The notes: generated by a model not told the origin, from the sequence alone. 64,000 nt of DNA from Pithys albifrons albifrons (GCF_047495875.1 NC_092465.1:9225160-9289159), one strand, 5' to 3'; shown: positions 38,659 through 51,781, counted from the first letter of the stretch. A program made the numbers and translations.

Positions 38659-38706
38659 TCACAAAAAAAACCCGAAACCAACAAACCCAAATAAAAGCAA
38701 AATCCA
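38659..38706. repeat. A/C-rich low-complexity tract
   Basis: A run of A followed by mixed AAC and AAAC words, not a clean microsatellite. Confidence 0.6.
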
Positions 38707-40745
38707 TGAAACCATCAAAAGACAACTCTATTTTGCAACATTTTATAACATCACATATAGGCAGTAGCCACATATGTAAAACACCCTGTGACTGGAAGAA
38801 TGACGAGTTTCTTGCGGTCTTACTGACTTTCTAAATTCCTGTGAGAATCCCATCAATTTTTAACAACTTCCACAACTTCACAAGTATAGACCCACATACT
38901 GTTAGAATGACACAATTTACATATGTGAAATTACAGAATAAAATCTTCAGTTTAAAAAAAAAAGAGGCAAAACAAATGAGAAAAGAAAGTGAGCTGAAAG
39001 AAGACTGTGAACTTCTTACCAGTAAGAGTTGGGAAATGCCCTTGTGTTGCAGATCTACAGAATTTTTTCACTGAAGGAATAGGGCCCCAGTTTGGTAGGT
39101 CTTGCAATCCATTTCATGCATTTCTCATTTAAGTGTAAAAACTCATTCTAATGGCATTTCTCACTGTTTCCTTAAGTATTTTTCTGTTCCAGTGTTTGGA
39201 TGAAATAGTTTTTCTATAGACTGGACACTATACCACATTTTAAGTAAACAAAGCAAAATATATTCTCATTGAAAAGTAGGCTTGATTCACAACACAGATT
39301 TGTAGTACCTAATGAGCTCTTAAAAGACCAAGTTGAGGAATTTTTCCTTTCTAAGATATTTATCTCAACTGTCCCCCTTATAATCAAAGCCCTTGATTAG
39401 AGGCTGTCTTCATGAAAGACCAGTAGCTGCTGCAATTAAATACATAATACTTCTGCTCTTGTTACAATTTAGGCTTTTTTTTTTCTTTAGAAAACATTCT
39501 TATCTGATACAGGGTTTGAAGGTTCTTTCTTCTTCCCTTCCCCCTTTGCCTGACAAAATATTTCCTCAGTCTCACTGTCCATTCATTGAAGAAATTTTCA
39601 TAATACTTTATACCAGTCAATGGCCAAATATTTGTGGGGGGGAAAAAGCTAAAACATGTTGATGCTTGTTTTACAACTAAAAGTACAAAAAAAAAAAAGA
39701 TAACTTTCAAGAGGAAATGTCAGAGAATCACTGACTTTGAACTATTAAGTAAAAAATATGAGTAAAGATGATCTGGGGAGTAAGGTGAGCCCTTTTGGCA
39801 TGGCTCAGTGGGCAGGTGACACTATGAACCAGCATTATCTGCACAAGGGTATCTCAGTACATATAAGTTAGTTCTTATAGATGAGATTGGATTTAGGTCC
39901 TACAAAATCCAGCTCTGGTAAGTCTTATGTACTTAGAAGCACCCCAAGAGCAGTTAACTGAGTTATAATGTATGCCCATGAGCTGGTTGGGTGGACACTG
40001 AACCTGCCTGCACTGACCCCTGCAGCAGCTTCCTAACAAGAATGCCATATCTGCTTGGGAATCTGGCAGCAAAACCCAAAGCTTAGCTACAGCAATATTA
40101 GATGTTCAGTTTAATTTCATTCCTACTTGAAAAGGTGGTCAGACATTTATCTTTATTCACTTATTTAGGTGAGAAACAAAGGAAGCTATCTAATCCTATA
40201 CTGCTTGTGTGATTTAAATATGTCTAATCCATCAGAATTTTTCTTGTATTTGATGTAGAGGTGAAGGCATAGTGGAAGGAGAGATACTGTCCTTTTCCTG
40301 AAGTTAATTTTTTGGTCATAGGGCAGAAAACAAAAGTTGTGACATTGTCGCAGTGAAAGCTGACCATTTTCCTGGCACCAGAGAGCACATCTTTGCTGAT
40401 ATCTGAGCTACAAACATAAAGGAGGAAGGAGGGGGGAGAAATAATACATTTAATTATTTTACTAATTAAAAAAAGCAAAAATCACTCTAAAGTGATTGGA
40501 AAAATATGAGATTTTTTGTTATGCCCTTGAAATACTCACATCTGTCTGCTGGAATCTAACATTAGCAAATTCACAGGTGACCCTCATTATTGCCCATATG
40601 CAATTCCAGATGGAAAACATACTCTGTAGAGGTAGCTGCATGTCCTTTAAAAGAGAGGAAAAGAATTGTCATTTAGATCCAGACCATAAGAATAGAAAAT
40701 AAAAGGGAGAGCAAAAGGGAATTAAAGAGGGAGGAATATTAGACT

Positions 40746-40809
40746 GAGAGGAAAGGGGAGGGGAGAGGCAGAGGGAGAGGAGAGAGGAGAGAAGAGAGAG
40801 GAGAGAGGA
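40746..40809. repeat. GA/GGA purine tract
   Basis: Sixty-four bases that are purine except for one C at 40769. The last 40 (40770-40809) are unbroken GAGAGG-type units. The first part carries two runs of four G. Long purine mirror-type tracts can adopt triplex (H-DNA) structure. Confidence 0.85.
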
Positions 40810-41043
40810 TTGTTCTTTGCCAAAAACCTGCAGCAACTGATTTGGCATATAATTGACTTGATTAATTTTATTATAAATGTTGATTTTATTAGAGATCAGT
40901 ATTTTTGTTGTACTATATGGCTTTGCAGCCACAAATTCTTTGATTTCCCATAAGACCATGATTATGCCAACGTTTGGAACACTGCTTCTGAATCCTCAGT
41001 TGTCATACAACTGCAGGCAGCTTTGTGAAAAACAAATGATTTT

Positions 41044-41140
41044 GTATATGAATATATGGATATGGGTGCATATGTGTCTATATATGTGGGTATTTATAGT
41101 ATCTATACATATATATGTCTGTGTGCATAGATATATAAAT
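41044..41140. repeat. TA/TG-rich degenerate dinucleotide tract
   Basis: Alternating TATATG, GTGCATATGTG and CATATATATG words over about 100 bp, imperfect. It makes up part of a 129-codon open frame that is therefore suspect. Confidence 0.75.
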
Positions 41141-42370
41141 CCAATTGTCACAGGAAAATTTTTCAACAGGCTAAGTTATGCAGATGCACAGAAGTATCTA
41201 GTGCAGCAAAGTCTATACTTCTCTTTGCCTTTGGGGAAACTCAGGGGTTTCAATATCAATCTGTAAAGTTTAGCTCTTAGGTGTCAGAGAACCTGTTTCT
41301 GCCTCTGCCCCACAGTGATCTGGGCTGGCTGAGGTACCTGGAGCTGACAGTGCCTCCATTTATATGACTGACAAGTATTGAAAACACGTTGTCAGCAAAC
41401 CCCCTCAGTGCTGCACTTTGCTTTTCTACTTTCTCAGTGAGGCTCACTGTGATCATCTCACCATGCCGCGGGTGAGGCATTCAGATGCAGTGCTAATACC
41501 AAAGTTTATAAAACTGCAAACAAAGCTGAATTATGTGGGGAGCTGGACTGATAGCCCCATAGACTCACAGAATCCAACAGACACATTTTCAGTGAGTCCA
41601 TGGACCCAGAATTACACTAAAATGCAAGGCTGGCCCTTTAATTATGTTGACTACCTTAAGCCAGATTTTTATATGCACACAGATCCCTGCAGCCTCACAA
41701 AGACTTTTGTCTACAGTGAGACTGCAGAGAGATCTGCCTGGGCAGTGTTCACAGCAGGATCTGGCCCTAAGTTTCTGTGCATACACTTAATGCCAGGTAA
41801 CCAGCCTGGAGCCCACGGATCACACATGGGCCATGGGATGCATCTGCCTTCCCCACTCACTGCTTTGTGCTGGTGCAGCTGCTGCAGCTGAAGGCACCAG
41901 TGGAAGGAAAAGAGCAGTGCCTGTGACACACAGCAGGAGCTGCCCTTGCGGCTCCCACAGGACCCAGGAAAGCAGGTTCAAAACTTGCATCAAACTTCAG
42001 GCATGGTAATCATTTCCATCACTCTAATTTAAAATATCAGGTGAAAATTTTCTCACGAAACAATAAAGGAATATGTCTGTATTTATGAAATGGTAGTCAG
42101 TGTCTGAAACCTAGATTTCTCTAAGAGAGAGAGACAGCAGATACGAAAGAAAATCTGTTTTGATTATCACACCTGATAAGCCTCATTGGTTCATCATGTC
42201 CAGCATCTGCACCGCTAAAACCTAATGATCATGAGTGAAACCTTTCTCCCTGACCCATAATAAATTGTACTTGAAAGGTGATGAATTACTTTCTGGTTTT
42301 TGCATCTTGGACAAAAGGATTGTATCTCCCTTTGGGGAAAAGTCCTACAAAGGAACTAGTCCATTTTACA

Positions 42371-42398
42371 TTAAAAAAAATAAATAAAATAAAAAGCA
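42371..42398. repeat. A-rich (AAAT)n-like tract
   Basis: Poly(A) interrupted by single T at irregular four-to-five-base spacing. Confidence 0.7.
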
Positions 42399-44716
42399 AA
42401 TGACTATATGGACTATTTCATGGTCTTGGGGGAAAAATCAGTCTAAAGAGATAAATTACATTTCTGCCAGTTAAAGTGAGGATGATTTTTTTTAAGAACA
42501 GCCTTTCTTGTTTCATCAGTTGTTCTTTAAATATATTGCAAAATACAACCTCCTGGTTCCACACTGTCATGCCAGTGACTTTCCAATGGCCAGCCTGGCT
42601 GCTTCTTCCTTATGCCACTAACTTGCTGCTCACAGGAGTACTTTTACAAGTACCTGCCTATCATGGAGATTTGGGACTCATGACCAGCCTCAGGATGGTG
42701 AGTAGTCTGTCCAAGAACAAATGAGGGAATTTAGCAAAATGTAGAAGTCCTTCCCATGCTACCTACTGAAACAAGCAGATCTATAGTCAATTTATTGAGC
42801 ATAAATTACTGCCAACCTTCGCTGGAATAATTTATACTCCTGAGCCACTTCAGACAGGAAGGCAATAGGGAACTGTCAGGATACATGAAGTTTTATATAG
42901 AGATGAACGAATAGCTCATTATTCAAAGTCAAATGATATTCATATTTAGGGGTCAGAGAATTTGGGAAATGTTTAGAACCTCACCTGAGATTATAGTATG
43001 AATCCTCTTTCCCCACAAGATCTTCTCAAAATAAGTGCTGGCTTTTCCAATCCTATTGCTTAACAAGAATAGTTAACCCAGACAACAGTTGGGTGGGAAG
43101 AATTAATAACAGTAAAGGAGCAGGAAAATGAACAGAGGGACTCAGTGGGCATAGGATTAAGGAAATGAGTGAAAAGACAGGGAAAAAGGAAAGAAAAGAT
43201 ACGGAGATGAGATCAAAATAGTAGGAAAGAAGAATACACACTCAAAAAGAAAATTATAGTGCAGTGTTAGTTTGCAGAAGGACATTGTCCATTTTTTGGT
43301 TGTGTTTGATTATTTGAAAATCTTTGAGCAATGCAGTACAAAAGGTGAATATTCTCCTCTGTGCTGCTCTGTGTATCAGCCAAGGATACTCAGGCTTTAT
43401 GAAGTAGAATGACATCTTTGCCATCTCTTTTTCAGTTTACCTTAACATCATAAAGATCAGCATCTCAACAAGCAACAAATCAAGTTCCTTTTTAACTAAG
43501 TAAATCCAGCTCTACTTTAAATCAATTAAATCTCATTTCTTCTCTGGACTAGAGGACTTGCAGTGAAAAAAAAGAACCTGGACTGGTGTATCAAGGTCTG
43601 GCTTTCCAAACTGCCACAGGTTTTGTTGAGCATTGCTTACTCTGTGAGAGTGAATTTCAAAAAGAACCTGGCTCTTTTTTTATGGCCTTTCCCACCCCTT
43701 TGCAGCTGCATTTGGGGCACTGTGCAAATGCTCAGCCAGCACAACTGTCAGTTCACCCAAAGCCAGGGGGAGCAAGAGGTAAAGAGCTTTACATGTGATG
43801 CAAAAAAAATGTCAAAATGCAAGAGATTATTTCCTCTACAATATCTCCATTAATTCTAAGGAAATACTCATGTTCAGTGAACTTGAGTGGCACAGTCACA
43901 GAGAAGGTTCAGGGTGTGTTTCAGTCCAAATTTCCCCAGTGCTGCTAATTCCCCAATCAGCCATTATGTTAGTTTACTAAGTCATCTGTACTCACCTACA
44001 GTTCCTTCACTTCATTACTCCCCAGCCAAAATCTCTTCCGAAGGCTCCTCTGACAGATTTATATTCTGAGCATCAGACAGGAATGCGGTTCTCTGTTTTC
44101 CCTTTACCTATACTACATAAACATGTCCAGGTTACTGCTTGCAGGGCTCGCCTGAATCAGCTAACAGAGGATCTCAAGCTGAGCAATCCAGCCACCTACA
44201 GAAATACTCCTGAGCTCCCGAGTTCCCTGCAACCATTGCAGACTACTCAGGGCTTCAGTTCAAGTCTCACCTCCATTTCTAGACCCATTCATTGACAGCA
44301 AGTGCTGTGGTCAAGGGAAGCCATGAGAGACAGACAAACATTTCATAGCAATGGATGGTCAGTAGGACTTTCAAAGTTTACTACAATACAACATCTATTC
44401 AGCTAGGTGGGGTCTCCCCAGCTATTTGGGTAACTTCATTTTTTTCTACAAGTTAATGGGAATTTTATGGGTACATGTTTTACAAAATAGTTTCTCGGAT
44501 CACACAGGAATGACTGTACAAAACCCAACCTTCCGACTCTGTTCTGGCAATAGTGGCTTTTCAAATCCTACCTCTTACCCCTTTTCCCCCAAGAAGGTAG
44601 TGCATGCAAAAGTATTGCTAAGGATAAGAGCTTTTTCGTTTCATAGAACAGTCATCCTGTCTCTTGAGAACTTCAGCCATGAGAATTTATATTAAATGAA
44701 ACTAATTAGCTAAAGG

Positions 44717-45565
44717 TTGCATCAAAACTCTCACAAAGACCCACTGAGACCAGATTACTTTCCTGCTAGTTATCTTCCCCACAGATCCCCAAACAACAGA
44801 AGGCATTGTAGAGACAATTGTACGGATGCAGGTATGAGACAAGCTCCAGTGATGAGGGCTGCTTCAGTGGTACAAGTATTACAAGAAAAAAGAAGGAAAA
44901 AAACACATTCTCCTCAACCATTTCCAGAAAGTACCCCAACACACCTTTGCAAAACTCTTTTAATAAGGTTGAGGCTTCACAGTCCTGCAAAGGGCTGGAA
45001 ATTGTACAACCATCACCTTAGGATTTGTCCAGCCACATTTCTCTTATGTTTAATACATTATTTACCTGGAAGTATTATTATAAAATCACAGAATATCCTG
45101 AGTGGCAAGACACCCATTAGGATCCCCCAGTCCAGCTCCTGGCCTCACACAACACCTCAAGAATCATACTATGTGCTGAGAGCACTGTCTGAAAACTTGA
45201 ATGCTGTCAGGTTTGGTGGTGCCCACTTCCCTGGGGAACCTGTTCCAATGCCTGAACACCTTCTGGGTGGAACACTTTCTCCTGATATCCAACCTAAACT
45301 TCCCCCAATTTATGATCCAAAAGTATCTTTAAGAGATGCAAAATTCAGGCAGAGAAAAGTAACCTCATCTGGTGACTTTGCTCTTACAGATACTCCGAGA
45401 GGAGAGACGCAAGCACCAGTTTGCACACACATTGCCCTTGGGTTGCCCACACATGTACTGCCAACAAGGGTGCCACGCACAGCACCAAGCTGTGGTTTGG
45501 AGAGTAGAGGCTGCTCAACAAAATGTACAACTATTTCCATCCAGTTTCAGTGTGTATATAAATAG
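44717..45565 (+). other. 282-codon open frame through the CR1 copy, probably fortuitous
   Basis: The longest open frame in the window. It starts with ATG at 44717 and stays open for 282 codons. About 80 codons in the middle (roughly residues 123-203) are simply antisense CR1. The flanking thirds are rich in Pro, Ser, Thr and Arg and show no domain, signal peptide or membrane segment. An AT-rich background would rarely leave so long a frame open, but this segment is locally C-rich and poor in TA/TG, which lowers stop frequency. No upstream promoter, splice signal or poly(A) signal was identified. I do not call it a gene. Confidence 0.15.
45085..45320 (-). mobile_element. CR1 LINE, 5'-truncated 3' end
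   Basis: This is the 3' terminal part of a chicken-repeat-1 type LINE inserted in minus orientation. Read on the plus strand it begins with ATCACAGAATATCCTGAGTGG (the complement of the ATTCTGTGA-type terminal 8-mer). It continues through CCAGCTCCTGGCC, ATGTGCTGAGAGCACTGTC, CCACTTCCCTGGGGAACCTG, TTCCAATGCCTGAACACC, CTGGGTGGAA and CTGATATCCAACCTAAACTT. These are the familiar antisense CR1 words in the correct order. Only one terminal 8-mer is present and no poly(A), as usual for CR1, and the element stops after about 235 bp. Divergence looks moderate, so it is older than the youngest copies. It supports an avian origin for the window. Confidence 0.9.
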
Positions 45566-48500
45566 GCACGATGCTATTGAAAGCGTCAGCTTCTGCTTGC
45601 TGAATTCAGCTCCTCTCGAACCAGCTAACCAGGGTGAGAGTCAGAGCACAAGGAATGATGGTGTGTTACCACAACCTCTCTCTGTGATGGATGTGAATCA
45701 TACTGGTAGACTCCTGAAGTATTTAGTCAGGAAAATGAACCTGTAATACACACATATAGACCTGAAGAATTCTTGCCTCAGCTATTCCAATATAATATTT
45801 TTCTTGTTTCATTTACATTCTTTCAAGGAGTGAAGCACCTTAGAAATATGTTCTTCATACACAGATTGATGCCAAAAGCAATAATCTGAAGATCATAACA
45901 CACTCTGGAGGAAAGATTTTGTTTTCTAAGACCAAAGATGGAGCAGTTTTGGTTGCAATTCCTGAAAGAAAATTAGAGGGTAAAAAGGACAAGGAAATGG
46001 GAGGATTTCTGTGTATTAAGCACTATGACTGGGTTTGTTAGCTTGCTGTTTTGAAGAAATATAGGTAAGCAAGGCAAGATAAATCACAGCAATTTGAGAT
46101 GTCATTTTGCTCTCCTATAGTGTTTGAATTTCTTCCATATTACAATAGATCTTCTCTCCTTGTGCCAGCTAAATTGAATTCCTTTTTTTGGGCTTTTTCT
46201 TTGAAGGGCTTTGGATGAAATGTCTCATGCAGTTCAGTTTGGAAGCTTCCCAAATCAAAACCCCAACCCCTGCATTTTGTTTCAGTTGTGGGGAATGGGA
46301 ATTCGGTTTTGTTTTTTACCTGTACATAAGACATCTGCTTTCACTATTTGGTATAGCATGGGGCTGAGGTTAGTGGGGGAAGGCAGCCTGATTAGCCTCA
46401 GAGGATTTATTACATTTGATGCACTGAATGTCTGATTTTGTCTCCCTTGTTCTCATTCATTCACAGTCTGTACATTGAGATACAATGCAAAAATTTTTAA
46501 CCATTTTGATTAAATTCTCATCTCTTATTTAGCATTGAAATATCTAGAATTAGTCATTGGTATCTGTTGTTTTTGGAACTTTTGCCTGAATTAAACTCCT
46601 GGAGTCAGCAATGGGAGTAACAGAATGGGAAGTTGATTTACAAACTGCCTTTAAATCTGGTGACATAGGCTAAAGTGCACTGAATATTCACAAGCTCTAT
46701 ATTAGCAGCCTCTACCATTTTGTGCTCCCCGTGGCTCTGCTTCAGCTGAGGAACACCCAAAGTGATCCCAGATTTTAAATTCTGGCTGATCCTGAACAGA
46801 CCAAATTTCAAATTAAACCAGAATGTTTTCACATGCCTCCTATGCACAGTTAGCACTTGACTACATATGCTAAAATTTGTGCTTATTTCAATATGAGATG
46901 TTTTATACAAATTTGACTGAGAATTAATCCCTTAGTCTAATTCATCATAGACCATGATGTCTTCTTAGAAATATTTCTAAGTGAAGTATATTTGAAGATG
47001 ATGCCATATCTCTTTGTAGGGGCAAAGAAATTTAAAGTGTGCTGTGAAGAACATCCAGAACTTGTCAGACGTGGAGTTGAGCTGTAAGAAAGGCTGGTCA
47101 GAAACCTTCTGATAACACACAATTTCAGCAGAAAGTGTGACTTTTAATTGAAATGGTGAAGTTCAGAGTGCCTGTTAGGTCCAAAGAAATATTGCCCAAA
47201 GCAAGGTAGGATTCAGCTCAGAATCCATGCCCTGGTCACCAACAGAAAAAATTCAAGCAGGGGATTTTTGCTTTGATCTAATCATGAATCCAAAGTGGAA
47301 GAAAATAGTGAATCCTTCCAGGTCCAGTTGTGCTTAATACACTCATTGCAAAGGTTTTCCTGTAAACTAACACACATGTGCACCCCGAGACACATACACA
47401 CACCAAAATGTTCTTTGCGCTACATTTTAACATCAGCAACGTTATTCACTCTATTACCCTTCTGGGTGGCCAATAAACTATCAAACAGCAATTCAAGAAG
47501 GCAATAGATAACTACACATAAGCAAATACAGTGAGCTTTCTGTAAGCTGAGCCCAGGATAAGCAGGCAGATTTATACACTTCAATTTGAGGCAAAACTGA
47601 AATAATAACAAACAATGACTGATTGGGAGGGTTTCCAAGCAATAACTGCACAGAATTTACCTGAGATATGCAACAGCCACCTTGATTTTAAGATGAGACC
47701 TTAGATTTTCACCTGGTGAATATCAACCCATATGCATCACTCAGAGCAGAGATTGCTAAATCATGAATATTATGCCTCAAGCAGAAAGCACTTGGCCAGT
47801 TCCTTCCCTGTGTTAATGATTTTTGTACATTGTGCAGATTTACATCAGCCAAAGATCTGGCTGAATGCCTCTTGTTTTTGCTGAGATTGTAAATACAGGT
47901 CTGGTCTGTATATTCTTCAGATATTTTCACAGTCAGAGTCTTCAAAACTTTGCCTGGCCTTGTTATCTTTTTCCAAGCTTTTAGTCCCATTCCTTTCCTT
48001 TATAGAACAGATAACAGATTTATAATTGTCGGATCCTCTGTGGTTAAGCAGATATAATGATGTGATAAGCAAAAGATGAGCAGACTACTAGAATGCCTCA
48101 TCAATACATTTTCATTTCTATGAAGACAATGACAGAAAATAATTAAGAGGTGCCATTACCTGAAAGTAAGAATGCTCTCCTAAGTTATGCATCTTACCAT
48201 GCTTATAGACAAGCATTATCAGTTTCAATGACACCCCAAAGGGAGAAAAAAGATGGAGAGGGAGATGAAGACATGCCCTACCTAGAAAAAGAAATGCTGC
48301 CATGTAGTAAATGAAGAGGAAAAGCACAGAATGATAAAAAAGAGGAGGATACTGGGGCTTATAGAACTGCTGGTAATGTTATACTGACAGAGGGGGAGAG
48401 ACAAATGGGGCTTGAATAAGTAGGGAACATTTTAGTTATTGAAAAAGTATCTATGTGTGGCCTCAGACTTTACAGATTCAAAATCTTGATTTAGAGCTGA

Positions 48501-50380
48501 ATTTTTGAATTATCCAGTCCTTGAAAACAACAGGAATAACAATAACAACAAAAATATTTTCCTGTCCCCTAGTACTTGTGAAGGGAAAGACAGCTATAAA
48601 AGATGCAAGTTAAAATCCCATTGAGGGTAGTTTTTGTGTAGATTTGTAGGTCAAGATGAATCCTAGGTTCTCACATTATCTTTATTTGGACTTGCTGAGA
48701 GTTGTTCCTAGGAAATGGCTTATCTTTATTAAGGCTTTTTATTCTAATGCTACCAAGAAACAGACCTTTTATCCTCTGAATGAAAAATTCATTTCTCATT
48801 AAAGCCAGAAGAATTAAATCTTTCTGAAAAAAACCAGTTTTGTGTTTGCCAACAGTTTTTCAGAATCAAAAAGTGTTTCAGTTTGAACAAATCCTTCCAA
48901 ATTTAAAAAGTTTTTTAAAGCAGCTTTACTTTTAAAGAATATTAAAGGAAATTTCAAAACAAAACAAAAAATCACTTAGATTTCAAGCATTCTGGTTTTT
49001 AAATGATGAAATAAAAGATTACAGCATTTTCAACATTATGGTTTTGTTCCAGACAATTTGGCAAAGCTACAATGAATTTAGAAAGCACTTCAGTATTGCT
49101 AAAACTGCATTTTTTTCAAAGAAAACAAAAAACAGTCATAGTTAATGTGAACCCATTGTTATGAATTAAATGAATCTGTGTTATGTTTTGAGCAAGCTCA
49201 CTTTTACCATATTAATCTGGGTAGAGATTTAGTTTAATTTCAAACCACCTAATACAATACAATTTTTCAAAGCATAACCTGTTTGCATGTTCATTAATAT
49301 TTCCGACTCCAGGGTTTTAAGCCAGTGTGAGCTAAAACCTTCTTTCTCTCAATTCCAAAAAGAAAGAGTATGATAAATCACAAATTCATTGCAGAACAAT
49401 AAGGCATTACACTTTCATGTATTTAACTGAGACAGAGTTTGCCTTTCCACTTCTTAGGAGCTAATGGTTGATTTAGTCCAATGTTGAAATCATCAGACCT
49501 TCACTTAGATTTTCTTTCAACAATGTGCCTCTGATAAATAAACTTCCAGTCTGAGTATCCCAACCTAAAAGGGGCTGCTATTTGGGATGTGCTAAACAGT
49601 GGCAAAAATGTTTGATTCAGGGAAATGGAACTATGTAATAACAAAATTTTGGTTTTCATCAAAGAATTTAAAAATATATTAGCTTCTCGTTTATCTTTAA
49701 TCGCACATAGAATCTCTCTGTGGCACATGGTGGTTGCATCCCATTTCCCTTTAAAAATACCTCTGAATACCTTTATAGTTATTGAGCCAAATTTTTAATC
49801 ATGCTTTAAGTAAGGTTCCCTGTTTTTCATATGAAGATCTAGGATCTTATTTTGTGTGTTTTCTTCTCTGGCTTCAGAACTATTAATGTTGTCTTACTTT
49901 TTCCTATTCATTAGCAATGCATTTTTTCTTCACCTGAAACCAGACACTCTTGTACTAGCTGCTGTGCAGTCATTAAAGCCAAGAGAGGTTCCTGTCGCAG
50001 AAAGATTAAAAATTGAAATAGTATTCTCTAACCAGCAGTCTCAGAATTGTGAGGACAAGTTTGAGAGCTGCTTTATGGAAATATTCCCAGAAAAACAGAG
50101 CATATTCATTTATTCAAAAAATCATATAACTAGCCTATTTTCTAAATATGGAGGCTGTTGTCCTCATCCCTTTCTCCACGCCCAGGAAAGCACATAGGGA
50201 AGAGTAAGGGATAATTTCTCCCCACTTAAGGAACAGCTTCATGAGACAGAGAGAAAGGCAGGTGCTGCAACATTCAACAAAAGCTTAATCAAGCCAGCTT
50301 GTCAAATTTTCTGCTGTTAGCTCATCCTGTCATTTTTCCATACATGCAACTCCAACTACAGTTGGGGAGGATGTTAGTAT
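45321..50380. other. Non-coding DNA, no supported gene
   Basis: Open frames reach 113-124 codons (45372-45746 plus, extending out of the CR1 region; 49856-50197 plus) with no recognisable domain. The stretch at 48.5-49.3 kb is strongly AT-rich. No repeat families were recognised. Confidence 0.55.
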
Positions 50381-50384
50381 TCAC

Positions 50385-50428
50385 TAAAAAAATAAAAATA
50401 AAAACAAAAATAAAAATAAAAATAAAAA
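50385..50428. repeat. (AAAAT)n microsatellite
   Basis: About seven imperfect AAAAT/AAAAC units over 44 bp, embedded in ordinary sequence with no recognised SINE or LINE body upstream. Confidence 0.85.
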
Positions 50429-51739
50429 GCCTTAGAAATTGTACAACACGGCTCACAAAAAAATGACATCTGCCCTATGTGTAATCTGCAACTTTCTCCT
50501 CCTTGACATGAAAAACTCTCAAGCCATGTTTTGCTTTCTGCTGAACCTTGGTGCATTTTCTAGCTGTTCAGTGGGAGCAGTAGCTTCCCTTAACCCCATT
50601 CCTGTGCCATATGTACAATATATTTAGTGTGTCTTAGCAAAACACTTAAAATTACTTGAAATCTCCCATTCTAGAAAGACAAGGGAAAGAGTTGTTCAGA
50701 GGGTCTAACTGCAAAAATAGAGAAGTAATTCATTTAGATGATGGTTTTGCAGAGTAAAAACAAATTTGTTGATTAGCCTATGGTTATGACACTCAGTGCC
50801 CCAGTCCTGCAACCAGATTTCTGGGGACAAACACTTTCACTTTAGCAGAACTGGCAATGACAATTCCTCTGTAGTGTGCAGTCAATATCAAATGTCCTTG
50901 GAGGTTGGTGTTGTTCCTCTGGATAGAAGGGGAGTAGCAGGGTACATGTACCTTGGTTTTGGGAGCTCTCCGGGCCTCCATCTTGCAGAAGCAGAGCACT
51001 GGAGCATTTCCTCCCACTAACAGGCTTTGAGGCTGTTTACTGCATATTCACATTTTGTTTCCAGAATAGTCAAAATTAGTTTGGCCACTGGCTTTTCACA
51101 ACAAGTAGGGTTAAACGCAAATCTACCTTGGACTGCCAGGAAGGAGGGAAAGAAACCTACTGTTGTGGTGCCTGTTATTAACAGATATTTCCCTGTATTC
51201 CTCTCTACCACTGAGTGACAGCAGCTGGAATTTATGAAGCATGCTTGTGCTTTGCACATTCCCTGTTTTTACATTCAGGAGAGAGAAAATTTCTGCTTTG
51301 TTCAGTTTGTCAGGCTGCTTCCTCCTTTGTGCCCAAATATGTGCTGTGTCTTACAAAAAGCCCTTCTTAAATTACATCCCAAAAGGTGAACTGGATATGT
51401 GCAAAAGTCATTTTGCCTTCAAACAGTATGCCACACCTGTACAGGATATATGACCTTCTGATAGAGAAAAATGACCAAAAGTGCCTGTGCAATTCCCATT
51501 TGAGTTCCTACACTCAGGAATTTAAGAGGGCTACTTATTGCACATGTATGGGCCAAGCCCTTTTGCACGCCAGAGTTGAGAGAAGGTTTCATTTTGATGG
51601 CTGTTATAGTGGGAAATATGACTGAAACTGGATACAAAGTAAAAAATATAAATATTATATTTTCACTACATATAAGTCTGCACCCTTAGGAAAAGTGATC
51701 CTTTTTTTTCCCCTCCTTGACGTCATTCCTCATTCCTAA
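50429..51739. other. Non-coding DNA, no supported gene
   Basis: Overlapping sense/antisense frames of 60-80 codons cover 50793-51637, a sign of locally low stop density rather than coding. A CCCCAGTCCTGCAA phrase near 50801 resembles the start of an old reptile/bird repeat, but too little follows to call it. Confidence 0.5.
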
Positions 51740-51781
51740 GCGCATGTGCATGCACACACACATGCGCACACACACACATAT
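51740..51781. repeat. 42-bp alternating purine-pyrimidine (CA/TG/GC) tract
   Basis: Every base from 51740 to 51781 alternates purine and pyrimidine, mixing GC, TG and CA steps. Nested in it are 9-bp inverted repeat arms (GCGCATGTG at 51740-51748, CACATGCGC at 51759-51767). Such sequence is prone to left-handed Z-DNA or a small cruciform under supercoiling. It is also a decayed CA microsatellite. Confidence 0.85.

Larger units (their letters stand above)
30611..45084. other. Long repeat-poor non-coding stretch, no supported gene
   Basis: About 14.5 kb with no recognisable gene or interspersed repeat. Open frames up to 157 codons occur (41418-41891 plus; 116 codons at 31973-32323 minus; 129 codons at 40877-41266 plus), all without domains and several running across simple sequence. 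Local simple tracts are listed separately (36.2, 40.75, 41.05, 42.37 kb). A somewhat C-rich segment at 33.2-33.7 kb carries two short frames, again unrecognised. Confidence 0.5.

Noticed and set aside
41418..41891. 157-codon plus-strand frame
   Set aside because: No recognisable domain, two minus-strand frames overlap it, and its locally GC-richer composition explains the lack of stops.
50795..50850. CCCCAGTCCTGCAA phrase resembling the start of an old amniote repeat
   Set aside because: Only about 14 bases fit; the following sequence does not continue the pattern well enough.
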